Source of the DNA: Actinospica sp035493475
Lineage (GTDB): Bacteria > Actinomycetota > Actinomycetes > Streptomycetales > Catenulisporaceae
NCBI GenBank assembly: GCA_035493475.1
Contig: DATJIF010000186.1
Span: 1 to 64,000 of the forward strand
DNA: 64,000 nucleotides
Reading direction: 5' to 3'
Positions within the stretch are counted from its first letter, which is position 1. Each line of letters opens with the position of its first letter. Shown in pieces: positions 51,235 to 59,852 of this stretch. The notes below the pieces were generated by a model, which was given only the letters and a program-made list of their open reading frames with translations, was not told where the DNA came from and did not search any database. The position numbers were made by a program, and so were the translations under genes.

Positions 51235-52602
51235 ATGAACAGACGTCCCGGCTTGCTCACCCTCGACCAACTGCGCGCGCTCGTCGCCGACGGCACCGTG
51301 GACACCGTCGAGATCTCGCTGACCGATATGCAGGGCCGGTTGCAGGGCAAGCGGCTGTCGGCCGAGTACTTCCTCGACGTGGTGGTCCCGCACGAGACCG
51401 AGGCGTGCAGCTACCTGCTCGCGGTCGACGTGGACATGAACACGGTCGACGGCTACGAGCTGTCGTCCTGGGAGACCGGGTACGGCGACTTCGTGCTCAA
51501 GCCGGATCTCAGCACCCTGCGGATGATCCCCTGGCAGCCGGGCACCGCGGGCGTGCTCGCGGACGTGTTCTGGGAGAGCGGGGAGCCGGTCGCGGCCTCG
51601 CCCCGGCAGTTGCTGCGCCGCCAGCTCGACCGGCTCGCCGAGCACGGGCTCGTCGCGTACACCGGCACCGAGCTGGAGTTCATCGTCTTCAACGACAGCT
51701 TCGAGCAGGCCTGGGACCGCAACTACGAGGGCCTGACCTCGGCGAACCAGTACAACGTGGACTACTCGATGCTGGGTACGGCCCGGATCGAGCCGCTGCT
51801 GCGTGCGATCCGCAACGGCATGACCGGCGCGGGGCTGTACGTGGAATCGGCGAAGGGCGAGTGCAACCCCGGGCAGCACGAGATCGCCTTCCGCTACGCC
51901 GACGCGCTGACCACGTGCGACAACCACTCGATCTACAAGACCGGCGCGAAGAACATCGCCGCGCAGCAGGGCAGCAGCCTCACCTTCATGGCCAAGTACG
52001 ACCAGCGTGAGGGCAACTCCTGCCACATCCACCTGAGCCTGCGCTCGGCCGAGGACGACGCTGCGGTGCTCGCGGGCGACGGCGAGCACGGCTTCTCGAA
52101 GCTGATGGAGCACTTCCTCGCCGGGCAGTTGGCACACGTCAGGGAACTGACGCTGCTGTATGCGCCGAACATCAACTCCTATAAGCGGTACGCGGCGGGC
52201 AGTTTCGCCCCGACGACGGTCGCCTGGGGCCGGGACAATCGCACCTGCTCGTTGCGCGTCGTCGGCCACGGCCACTCGCTGCGCGTGGAGAACCGCGTGC
52301 CGGGCGGGGACGTGAACCCGTACCTCGCCGTGGCCGGGATGATCGCCGCCGGACTCGACGGCATCGACCGCGAACTGCCACTGGAGCCCGAGTTCCAGGG
52401 CAACGCGTACGGCGCCGACCGCGCACAGGTGCCGAGCACGCTGCGGGACGCCGCCGAACTGTTCGCCGCCAGCGACCTGGCGAAGTCGGCCTTCGGCGAG
52501 GGCGTCGTCGCGCACTACCTGAACGCCGCGCGCATCGAGCTCGAGGCCTTCGACGCGGCCGTGACGGACTGGGAGCGACGCCGAGGGTTCGAACGACTGT
52601 GA
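51235..52602 (+). CDS. Glutamine synthetase-like gamma-glutamyl amine ligase
   Basis: 455 residues of the GlnA fold. Landmarks are VEISLTDMQGRLQGKRL at the N-terminus, GTELEFIVF with the catalytic Glu pair, ECNPGQHEIAFRYADAL, the ATP/metal site in GNSCHIHLSLR, and NINSYKRYAAGSFAPTTVAW. The last replaces the ammonia-binding signature of true glutamine synthetase, as in PuuA and the streptomycete GlnA3/GlnA4 enzymes that glutamylate polyamines or ethanolamine. It should join glutamate to an amine with ATP. ATG 51235 follows ctggagggg. Its stop overlaps the next gene by 4 bases. Confidence 0.9.
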   Translation: MNRRPGLLTLDQLRALVADGTVDTVEISLTDMQGRLQGKRLSAEYFLDVVVPHETEACSYLLAVDVDMNTVDGYELSSWETGYGDFVLKPDLSTLRMIPWQPGTAGVLADVFWESGEPVAASPRQLLRRQLDRLAEHGLVAYTGTELEFIVFNDSFEQAWDRNYEGLTSANQYNVDYSMLGTARIEPLLRAIRNGMTGAGLYVESAKGECNPGQHEIAFRYADALTTCDNHSIYKTGAKNIAAQQGSSLTFMAKYDQREGNSCHIHLSLRSAEDDAAVLAGDGEHGFSKLMEHFLAGQLAHVRELTLLYAPNINSYKRYAAGSFAPTTVAWGRDNRTCSLRVVGHGHSLRVENRVPGGDVNPYLAVAGMIAAGLDGIDRELPLEPEFQGNAYGADRAQVPSTLRDAAELFAASDLAKSAFGEGVVAHYLNAARIELEAFDAAVTDWERRRGFERL

Positions 52603-53300
52603 GCACGCGACCGACGATCGGCATCAGCACGTACCGCGAGCAGGCGGCGTGGGGCGTCTGGCGGCAGGACGCGATGGTCATTCCGGCCACGTACGTGGAC
52701 TGCGTCGCGGAGGCGGGCGGGATTCCGTTGCTGCTCCCGCCGACCGGCGACGCGAGCTACGCGGCGGACACCGTCGCAGGGCTCGATGGCCTCGTGATCT
52801 CGGGCGGCCCCGACGTGGACCCGGCCCGCTACGGCGAGGCGGCGGAGGAGAAGACCGACACGCCGCGCGTCGAGCGTGACGCTTGGGAGTTGGCCCTGCT
52901 GTCGGCCGCGCTGGACCGGGACATCCCCGTGCTCGCGATCTGCCGCGGCCTGCAACTGCTGAACGTCCTGTATGGCGGCACGCTGGTCCAGCACATCGAG
53001 GACCACAAGGCCGGTGTCGCCGTCTTCGGCAGTACCAAGGTCGCGCTCGACGATACGACGCTGCCGGGATCCGTCCTCGGCGCGAGCGTCTCCGTGTCCT
53101 GCTATCACCACCAGGCGCTCGGCCGACTAGGCGACAAGCTGGCCGTCACCGGCCGCGCGCCCGACGGCACGATCGAGGCCGTCGTCGTGCCCGACCGGAC
53201 GTTCGCGGTCGGGGTGCAGTGGCATCCGGAACAGGACCGTGAGCTGCGACTTTTCACCGCCTTCGTCGAACAGAGCCAGAAGGAATCCGTGAACCGATGA
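52599..53300 (+). CDS. puuD: C26 gamma-glutamyl hydrolase (PuuD-like)
   Basis: 233 residues of class I glutamine amidotransferase fold. The opening block is GISTYREQAAWGVWRQDAM, the oxyanion loop is GLVISGGPDVDPARYGE, the nucleophile Cys lies in LAICRGLQLLNV, and the His/Glu pair is in VGVQWHPEQD. It should release glutamate from a gamma-glutamylated product, the last step of the pathway begun by the ligase gene. It starts at GTG 52599, overlapping the ligase stop, and its own stop overlaps the next ATG. Confidence 0.92.
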   Translation: MSTRPTIGISTYREQAAWGVWRQDAMVIPATYVDCVAEAGGIPLLLPPTGDASYAADTVAGLDGLVISGGPDVDPARYGEAAEEKTDTPRVERDAWELALLSAALDRDIPVLAICRGLQLLNVLYGGTLVQHIEDHKAGVAVFGSTKVALDDTTLPGSVLGASVSVSCYHHQALGRLGDKLAVTGRAPDGTIEAVVVPDRTFAVGVQWHPEQDRELRLFTAFVEQSQKESVNR

Positions 53301-54658
53301 GCGAGCTGTACCAGGTCCTCAACCCGGCCACCGAGGTGTCGATCGCCGAGGTGCCGATGGCCACGATCGACGAGGTGGACGAGGCCGTAGTCCGCGCGAT
53401 CGCGGCCTTCCCGGCGTGGCGCGACGTGGCCCCCGGCGACCGCGCCCGGCTGCTGCGGCGGTTCGCGCGCCGGATCGACGAGGAGATCGAGGAGTTGGCC
53501 CGCCTCGAGGTCGCCAACTCCGGTCACCCGATCGGCTCAGCGCGCTGGGAGGCGGGCAACGCGCGCGACGTGTTCGAGTACTACGCCGGTGCGCCCGAAC
53601 GGCTGACCGGACAGCAGATCCCGGTTCCCGGCGGCATCGACATCACGTTCAAGGAGCCGGTCGGCGTCGTCGCGGTGATCGCGCCGTGGAACTTCCCGAT
53701 GCCGATCGCCGCCTGGGGTGTCGCGCCCGCGCTGGCCGCCGGGAACACCGTCATCCTCAAGCCGTCCGAGCTGACGCCGCTGACCGCGCTGCGGCTGGCC
53801 GAACTCGCGCTCGAAGCGGGGATTGCGCCGAACGTGTTCCAGGTGCTGCCCGGCACCGGACCGGTCGCGGGCGCCCGGCTCGTCGAGCACCTCGGCGTCT
53901 CGAAGATCGTCTTCACCGGGTCCACGCGGGTCGGCCGCGAGATCGCCGGGAAGGCCGCGAGCCGGATCGTCCCGGTGACGCTGGAGCTCGGCGGCAAGAG
54001 CGCGAACATCGTCTTCGCGGACGCAGACCTCGAACAGGCCGCTGCCGCAGCGCCCGGCGCCGTGTTCGACAACGCGGGCCAGGACTGCTGCGCGCGCAGC
54101 CGGATCCTCGTCCAGCGCGACGTGTACGACCGGTTCATGGAGCTGCTGGAGCCCGCGGTCAAGGCGATCCGCGTCGGCGACCCGGTGAACGAGACCACGG
54201 ACATGGGCCCGCTCATCTCCGCCGCGCAGCGCGAGCGGGTGCGCTCGTACGTGCCCGACGACGCGCCGGTCGCCTTCCGCGGCGACGCGCCCGACGGCCC
54301 CGGCTTCTGGTTCCCGCCGACCGTGCTCGCGCCCGTCGACCACGCCTCGCGGGTCGCGACGGAGGAGATCTTCGGGCCGGTCGTCGCGGTCATGCCGTTC
54401 GAGGACGAGGCCGAGGCGATCGAACTGGCCAACGCCACGAGCTACGGCCTGTCCGGCTCGATCTGGACCCGCGACATCGGCCGCGCGCTGCGCACGTCGC
54501 GCGCCGTGCGGGCGGGCAACCTCTCGGTCAACTCGAACTCCTCGGTCCGCTACTGGACCCCGTTCGGCGGCTACAAGGAATCCGGCCTCGGCCGTGAGCT
54601 CGGACCGGACGCGCTCGACGCGTTCACCGAGACCAAGAACGTCTTCATCGCGTACTGA
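53297..54658 (+). CDS. Aldehyde dehydrogenase (PuuC-like position)
   Basis: 453 residues. The catalytic Cys is in DNAGQDCCARSRIL, the general-base Glu in LELGGKSAN, and the NAD-binding region includes APWNFPMPIAAWG and VFTGSTRVGREIAGKA. It should oxidise the gamma-glutamyl aminoaldehyde to the acid. The start ATG 53297 overlaps the previous stop by 4 bases. The SDR gene begins 17 bases after its stop. Confidence 0.94.
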   Translation: MSELYQVLNPATEVSIAEVPMATIDEVDEAVVRAIAAFPAWRDVAPGDRARLLRRFARRIDEEIEELARLEVANSGHPIGSARWEAGNARDVFEYYAGAPERLTGQQIPVPGGIDITFKEPVGVVAVIAPWNFPMPIAAWGVAPALAAGNTVILKPSELTPLTALRLAELALEAGIAPNVFQVLPGTGPVAGARLVEHLGVSKIVFTGSTRVGREIAGKAASRIVPVTLELGGKSANIVFADADLEQAAAAAPGAVFDNAGQDCCARSRILVQRDVYDRFMELLEPAVKAIRVGDPVNETTDMGPLISAAQRERVRSYVPDDAPVAFRGDAPDGPGFWFPPTVLAPVDHASRVATEEIFGPVVAVMPFEDEAEAIELANATSYGLSGSIWTRDIGRALRTSRAVRAGNLSVNSNSSVRYWTPFGGYKESGLGRELGPDALDAFTETKNVFIAY

Positions 54659-54675
54659 GGAAAGAGAGAACGATC

Positions 54676-55458
54676 ATGGTGGAGCGTTACGCCGGGAAGG
54701 CGGCCGTCATCACCGGCGGCGCCAGCGGCATCGGACTGGCCACGGCCCGGCGGCTGGCCGCGGAGGGCGCGCACGTCGTCGTCGCGGACCTCGACGAGGT
54801 GGCGGGACCGAAGGCGGCCGAGGAGGTCGGCGGCCTGTTCGTGCCGGTGAACGTGACCGACCGCGAGCAGGTCGAGGCGCTGTTCCAGACGACCGTGGAC
54901 CGGTACGGCTCGCTGGACCTGGCCTTCAACAACGCGGGCATCTCCCCGCCGGACGACGACTCGATCCTGGACACCGGCATCGAGGCCTGGCGCAGGGTGC
55001 AGGAGGTCAACCTGACCAGCGTCTACCTGTGCTGCAAGGCCGCGATCCCGCACATGCAGCGGCAGTACGCCGAGTCCGGCCGCAAGGGCTCGATCGTGAA
55101 CACGGCCTCGTTCGTCGCGCTCATGGGCGCCGCCACGTCGCAGATCTCGTACACGGCGTCCAAGGGCGCGGTGCTGGCGATGAGCCGGGAGCTCGGCGTG
55201 CAGTTCGCGCGCGAGGGCATCCGGGTCAACGCGCTGTGCCCGGGGCCGGTGAACACGCCGCTGCTGCAGGAGCTGTTCGCCAAGGACCCGGAGCGCGCCG
55301 CGCGCCGCCTGGTGCACATCCCGGCCGGCCGCTTCGCCGAGCCCGAGGAGATCGCCGCCGCGGTCGCGTTCCTCGGCAGCGACGACGCCTCGTTCATCAC
55401 TGCGTCCACGTTCGTCGTCGACGGCGGCATCTCCGGCGCGTACGTGACACCGCTCTAG
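54676..55458 (+). CDS. Short-chain dehydrogenase/reductase
   Basis: 260 residues of classical SDR fold. The cofactor loop is ITGGASGIGLATARRL, NNAG follows, and the active Ser-Tyr-Lys is in SFVALMGA...YTASKGAVL. The Asp after the second strand (VVADLDEVAG) points to NAD. No amine oxidase such as PuuB is in this operon; an SDR here fits oxidation of the alcohol of a gamma-glutamylated amino alcohol. The start ATG 54676 follows aaagagagaacg. It overlaps the convergent PLP enzyme gene by 4 bases. Confidence 0.93.
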   Translation: MVERYAGKAAVITGGASGIGLATARRLAAEGAHVVVADLDEVAGPKAAEEVGGLFVPVNVTDREQVEALFQTTVDRYGSLDLAFNNAGISPPDDDSILDTGIEAWRRVQEVNLTSVYLCCKAAIPHMQRQYAESGRKGSIVNTASFVALMGAATSQISYTASKGAVLAMSRELGVQFAREGIRVNALCPGPVNTPLLQELFAKDPERAARRLVHIPAGRFAEPEEIAAAVAFLGSDDASFITASTFVVDGGISGAYVTPL

Positions 55459-56564
55459 GAGTTCGCTCCGCGCGCGGCGACGGGCCAGCTGTCCACGTGC
55501 TCGCCGCCGCGTACGATGATCAGCTCGGCTGCCAGGTTGACCGCGTTGCACACGTGGTTCGGGACGATCGCGACCCGATCCCCGTGCTGCGGCGCGGTCA
55601 CGCCTTCCGGCAGCTGCACGACGGCGTGGTGCTCGGAGAGCTGCACGACCTTCGAACCCGGATACGCCGGGACCAGTCCGTATCCCGGCGACCACGCGTT
55701 CGGGTCCGCACCGAGCACCTTGCTTCCGGCGTCGAGCACGAAGCGGTCCGGCGCCGGGACGCTGACCACGCTCGCGGCCGCTGCGAGCGCTACGTCCTCG
55801 ATGCCGCACGAGCCGAGCGCGAACTGCATCGCGTCGTTGAACACGTACACGCCGGGTCGCAGCTCATTGATCCGGCCATCCTCGCGGAGCGCGGCCGTCG
55901 GCGTGGAACCGCCGCTGACGATCGTCGGCTCGATCCCCGCCACCCGGAGCGCGGTCGCCGCCTCGGTCAACGCGGCTTCCTGGTCCCGAGCCGCGTGCGA
56001 GCGGACCTCGGCCGGAGTCACGTTCGCGGCGTGCGCCATGCCGTGCCCGGGGAAGGTGAACACGCCCTCGACCACGAGCCCGAGCTCACTGACCGCGCTC
56101 GCCAGCGGCCCCGCGTCGATCGGTTGCACGCCGGTCCGGTGATGGCCGCTGTCGATCTCGATGAGCACGCTCGCGCCGGTCCCCGCGATCCGCCGCGCGT
56201 TCTCGGTCGAATCCACTCCGACCTGCACGCGCGCTTCGGCCGCGAGCTTCGCCAGCCGCCGCTGCTTGCCCTCGTCGAGCCACAGCGGGTACGCGATGAA
56301 GAGATCTGTCGCCCCGGCCGCCGCGAACACCTCGGCCTCGCCGATCGTCGCCACCGTCAGTCCGACCGCGCCCGCCGCGAGCTGCAGTTCCGCGATCCGC
56401 GGGCACTTGTGCGTCTTCGCGTGCGGCCGCAGCGCGAACCCGCCCGACCGCGCCGCCTGCGCCATCCGTGCGATGTTCCGCTCCAGCGTGTCGGCGTCCA
56501 CGACCAGCGTGGGCGTGGTCGGCGCGGCCTGCGCGGCGGCGATCAGCGGACTCGGCACAGTCAT
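55455..56564 (-). CDS. Alanine racemase-fold PLP enzyme (D-threonine aldolase/D-serine dehydratase type)
   Basis: 369 residues. The fold-type III PLP lysine is in LRPHAKTHKCPRIAE. PLP-phosphate contacts are in TIVSGGSTPTA, and the metal-binding C-terminal motif is VPNHVCNAVNLA, as in DSD1-like and D-threonine aldolases. It should act on a D-beta-hydroxy amino acid. It is the only gene here on the minus strand between the operon at 50418-55458 and the kinases. Confidence 0.88.
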   Translation of the reverse strand: MTVPSPLIAAAQAAPTTPTLVVDADTLERNIARMAQAARSGGFALRPHAKTHKCPRIAELQLAAGAVGLTVATIGEAEVFAAAGATDLFIAYPLWLDEGKQRRLAKLAAEARVQVGVDSTENARRIAGTGASVLIEIDSGHHRTGVQPIDAGPLASAVSELGLVVEGVFTFPGHGMAHAANVTPAEVRSHAARDQEAALTEAATALRVAGIEPTIVSGGSTPTAALREDGRINELRPGVYVFNDAMQFALGSCGIEDVALAAAASVVSVPAPDRFVLDAGSKVLGADPNAWSPGYGLVPAYPGSKVVQLSEHHAVVQLPEGVTAPQHGDRVAIVPNHVCNAVNLAAELIIVRGGEHVDSWPVAARGANS

Positions 56565-56586
56565 TCCTCCTCGGCTGGTTGAGGAC

Positions 56587-57819
56587 TTACGATAGCGGAA
56601 TCCACCCGGCCACGATCGTGCCGCGCGGCGAGGACTCGACCGTGAGTCCGCCGCCGACCGCCTCCGCGCGATCCGCCATGTTCCGCAGCCCGCTGCCGGT
56701 GCTCTCGTGCTCCACCTGGAAACCGGGCCCCTCGTCGCGCACCTCGAAACGGACCTCGGTCGAGCCGTGCTCCAGCAGTACGTGCAGCGCGGCCGCGGGG
56801 GAGTGCTTCACAGCGTTCTGTATCGCCTCCGCGCAGCAGAAGTAGGCCGCCGCCTCCAGTTCCGCGCGGAACCGCAGGCTGTCCGTCGCGTCGGTGATCT
56901 CCGCGTGCCCGGCGACACCGAGTTCGTCCACGAGTTCACGCAGCGCGGCGGCGAGTCCTGCGGTGCGCAGCGTCTCCGGATCGAGGCCGCGCAGCGTCTG
57001 CCGCAGCCCGGCCGACGCGCTGTCGATCTGCGCGATGAGGTCGCCGAGGCCGTTGCCGGCCGCCTCCGTCCGGCCCGCCCGCGCGAGGTGCGTCACCAGC
57101 CCGAGGCCGAGGCGCACGGCCGTCAGTCCCGGCTGGGCTCCGTCGTGCAGGTCGCGTTCCAGTTCGCGCCGCTCGCTGTCCTGTGCGGCCACGATGCGCC
57201 AGCGGGCGGCCTGGATCTCGGCCGCGCGTCGGCGCACGTCGGCGATCCGGTGTTCGAGCTCGATGGTCAGGCTCGCGTTGTGCAGGATCACCCCGGCGCT
57301 CTGAGTCAGGCTCTCGACCACGGCCTTTCGGCGCGGGGCGACCTCCGCGGGCAGCTCCAAAACGCCGACGACAGCGTCCTGATAGCTGATCGGCAGTTCC
57401 CTGACAGCGGACTGCGGCGCCGTCTCCGGCCACGCGTAGCGCACGCTCCCGCCGTCCGCGAGGTGAAGCCGCACGGCCGCGCCTCCGGTGCCGAGCCCGA
57501 GCGCGACGATCCGGGCCAGGTCACACAGCGCCGCCTCGCCGTCCGCGCCGCTGCCGAGCGCGGTGATCTCGGCGACGGCGGCTGCCGCGGGGATCCGGCG
57601 GCCGTAGACGAGCCGGTCCGCCCACGATTCGAGCCGTCGGCGTATCGGGTCGAACGCGACCGCTACCAGGCCCGCGGCGGCGACCTGAGGCGCCGCGAGC
57701 CAGTCCGAGTCGAGGCCGAACGCCGCGTCCGCCTTGGCCACGCCGAACACGTACGCCGCGCCGATCGCCGCGACCAGCAGCGCGTATGTCAGCGTTCGAT
57801 TGAAGACCCGGCCGATCAT
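56587..57819 (-). CDS. Sensor histidine kinase, HisKA_3 (NarL partner) type
   Basis: 410 residues. Two N-terminal helices (LLVAAIGAAYVFGVA and VAAAGLVAVAFDP) and a GAF-like region (residues 90-180) precede the kinase. The phosphorylated His is H225 in ELERDLHDGAQ. The ATPase domain has AYFCCAEAIQNAVKHSP and DEGPGFQVE, SGLRNMADRAEAVGG. It should phosphorylate the response regulator encoded divergently at 59033. It overlaps the next kinase-like gene by 4 bases. Confidence 0.92.
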   Translation of the reverse strand: MIGRVFNRTLTYALLVAAIGAAYVFGVAKADAAFGLDSDWLAAPQVAAAGLVAVAFDPIRRRLESWADRLVYGRRIPAAAAVAEITALGSGADGEAALCDLARIVALGLGTGGAAVRLHLADGGSVRYAWPETAPQSAVRELPISYQDAVVGVLELPAEVAPRRKAVVESLTQSAGVILHNASLTIELEHRIADVRRRAAEIQAARWRIVAAQDSERRELERDLHDGAQPGLTAVRLGLGLVTHLARAGRTEAAGNGLGDLIAQIDSASAGLRQTLRGLDPETLRTAGLAAALRELVDELGVAGHAEITDATDSLRFRAELEAAAYFCCAEAIQNAVKHSPAAALHVLLEHGSTEVRFEVRDEGPGFQVEHESTGSGLRNMADRAEAVGGGLTVESSPRGTIVAGWIPLS

Positions 57820-58988
57820 GCCGCAACCTCCTTACGCATGGGTACGGCGAGTTCGGCGAGGTCCGTCCCGCCGAGCCGCAGACTGCCGTCGAGCGCCGCG
57901 ACGCGGTCCCGGATCGCCTCCAGCGTCGCCGGATCCCAGTCGACGGCCCCGCCGCCGAGCCGGACGCGCAGCTCGCCGTCCTCGAACCCGAGAGCCACCT
58001 CGATCTCCTCCGCGACGGGTTCGAGCAGCGCGGCGACGCAGAAGTAGAGCCCTGCTTCGTACCTGGGCTCGAAGCGCGGCAGTTCGGGCGCGCTGAACTT
58101 CGCGTTCCCGGGCAGGTCGGCGACGAGGTTGCCGATCGCCGCGCGCAGACCGTGGTCGGTCAACGTCGCCGGATAGACGCCGTGCACGATCCGCCTGAAG
58201 TCCTTGACCGCCTTGTCGACCAACTCCGTGAGCTCGGTCAACGCCGGTTCCCAGTCGTCCGCGTCGCGCAACGCGAGAGCTCGGCTGCGTCCGTCGCTCA
58301 GCACGGTGCCGACAGAGTCCTGAATCCGGGCGCCGAGCCGTTCCCGCGCCTCGTCACGTGCCGCCGCGACTCGCCGCCGGGACCGCTCCAGCTCCACGGC
58401 CTGAGCCTCGCGGCGACGCAGCTGCTCGGCCAGTTCCTCGGTCAGCTCGCCGTTGCGCAGCACTGAACCCGCCGCGTCCGCGAGCGCCACGGCCAGCCGC
58501 CGATCCGCCTTGCTGAGCGCGCGCCGCGACGGTTCCAGCACCAGCTGAGCCAGGACTCTGCGATCCGCCATGACCGGGAACAGCTCGGAGCGCGCGAGCG
58601 TGAACGGCATCGTCTCGTCCACCAGCACGACCCGGGCCGTGCGCGCACTCGTCCCGCGCACGGCGATCTCCGTCAGCCGATCGAGCGCGCCCTCCGCCGG
58701 GACGGCCAGCCGCGCCCCGGCCACCGCCTCGGCCAGCGCCGCGTACGGGTCGTCGGCCGCCGCGGGCCACGCCTGGCGCAGCAGCCGCGCCACCAGCCGG
58801 CGCAGCGGACCGAGTCCGAGCCCTGACACGGTCGCCGCCAGGATCCACACCGGCAGGATCCAGGAGTCCGGCGCGGTCGGCCAGAAACGCAGCTCCCCGG
58901 CCACCAGCAGCTCGTACACGGCGATCACGAACCCGACCGAGACCACGGTCTGCGCGGATCGCCGGACCAGCGGGTACAGTGCGCCCAT
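57816..58988 (-). CDS. Pseudo-histidine kinase paralogue
   Basis: 390 residues from ATG 58988 (gaggaggg site upstream). The plan copies the neighbouring kinase: N-terminal helices, a GAF-like domain, then a HisKA_3-like dimerisation helix. There the motif reads RLGARIQDSVG, with Gln223 at the place of the phosphorylated His. The N-box is VAALLEPVAEE in place of an Asn-containing ATP site, and no G-box is visible. It should not phosphorylate; it may dimerise with the true kinase and modulate it. The gene is intact, with no frameshift. Confidence 0.88.
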   Translation of the reverse strand: MGALYPLVRRSAQTVVSVGFVIAVYELLVAGELRFWPTAPDSWILPVWILAATVSGLGLGPLRRLVARLLRQAWPAAADDPYAALAEAVAGARLAVPAEGALDRLTEIAVRGTSARTARVVLVDETMPFTLARSELFPVMADRRVLAQLVLEPSRRALSKADRRLAVALADAAGSVLRNGELTEELAEQLRRREAQAVELERSRRRVAAARDEARERLGARIQDSVGTVLSDGRSRALALRDADDWEPALTELTELVDKAVKDFRRIVHGVYPATLTDHGLRAAIGNLVADLPGNAKFSAPELPRFEPRYEAGLYFCVAALLEPVAEEIEVALGFEDGELRVRLGGGAVDWDPATLEAIRDRVAALDGSLRLGGTDLAELAVPMRKEVAA

Positions 58989-59032
58989 CGGGGGAACCCT
59001 CCTCATGAGTTCTCTCCAGGGGAGGAGCGGCC

Positions 59033-59695
59033 GTGTCGATCAGGGTGGTGCTGGCCGAGGACAACTACCTGCTGCGCGCGGGCACCTCGGCGCTGCTCGG
59101 CGCGCTGGACGAGGTCGAACTGCTCGCGGCCGTCGCGGACCTCGACGAACTGCTCGCCGCGGTCGACGAGCACCGGCCGGACGTGGTGATCACCGACATC
59201 CGGATGCCGCCGGACCACGGTACCGAGGGGCTGAAGGCCGCCGCCCGGATCCGCGCCGAGCACCCGGGCACCGGCGTCATCCTGCTCACCCAGTTCGCCG
59301 ACCCGCAGTACGCCTACGAGCTGCTGCGCGGCGGGGCGGCGGGCGCCGGGTACCTGCTCAAGGAGCGGATCGGCGACGTCTCCGAGCTCGAACGCTCGCT
59401 GCACCAGGTCGCCTCCGGCGGTTCCGCGCTGGACCCGCAGCTGGTGGAGGCGCTGGTCACCCGGTCCGAGCGGTCCGAGGGCTCGCCGCTGGCCGGCCTC
59501 ACCCCGCGGGAGCGCGAGGTGCTCGAGGAGATGGCCCAGGGCAAGAGCAACGCGGCCATCGCCAAGGCGCTCACGCTCACCGAACGGGCGGTTCAGAAGC
59601 ATATCAACTCCCTGTTCTCCAAGCTGGGCCTGGGCGCCGCCGCGGAGCTCGACCGGCGGGTGGCCGCGGTGCTCACGCTCCTGGAATCGCGCTGA
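59033..59695 (+). CDS. LuxR/NarL-type response regulator
   Basis: 220 residues. The receiver phosphoacceptor is D55 in VVITDIRMPPD, with the acidic pocket AEDN at residues 8-11. The C-terminal HTH reads LTPREREVLEEMAQGKSNAA and ERAVQKHINSLFSKLGL. Start GTG 59033 after ggggagg. It is divergent from the two kinase genes with 44 bases between starts, so the genes share a promoter region. Confidence 0.95.
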   Translation: MSIRVVLAEDNYLLRAGTSALLGALDEVELLAAVADLDELLAAVDEHRPDVVITDIRMPPDHGTEGLKAAARIRAEHPGTGVILLTQFADPQYAYELLRGGAAGAGYLLKERIGDVSELERSLHQVASGGSALDPQLVEALVTRSERSEGSPLAGLTPREREVLEEMAQGKSNAAIAKALTLTERAVQKHINSLFSKLGLGAAAELDRRVAAVLTLLESR

Positions 59696-59852
59696 CCGCA
59701 CAAGGGCGCTGACATCCCCGGTGCGGGGGTGCAGGCATCCCCTGCGTAGACGCATGCCTGCATGATCGCGGCTCCCCCCTGCCCGCGAGCAGTATCGAAA
59801 GCGGCACAAGCCTTTCGAACACCGCAGAGCATCAGGGACCTGGGGAGGGACC

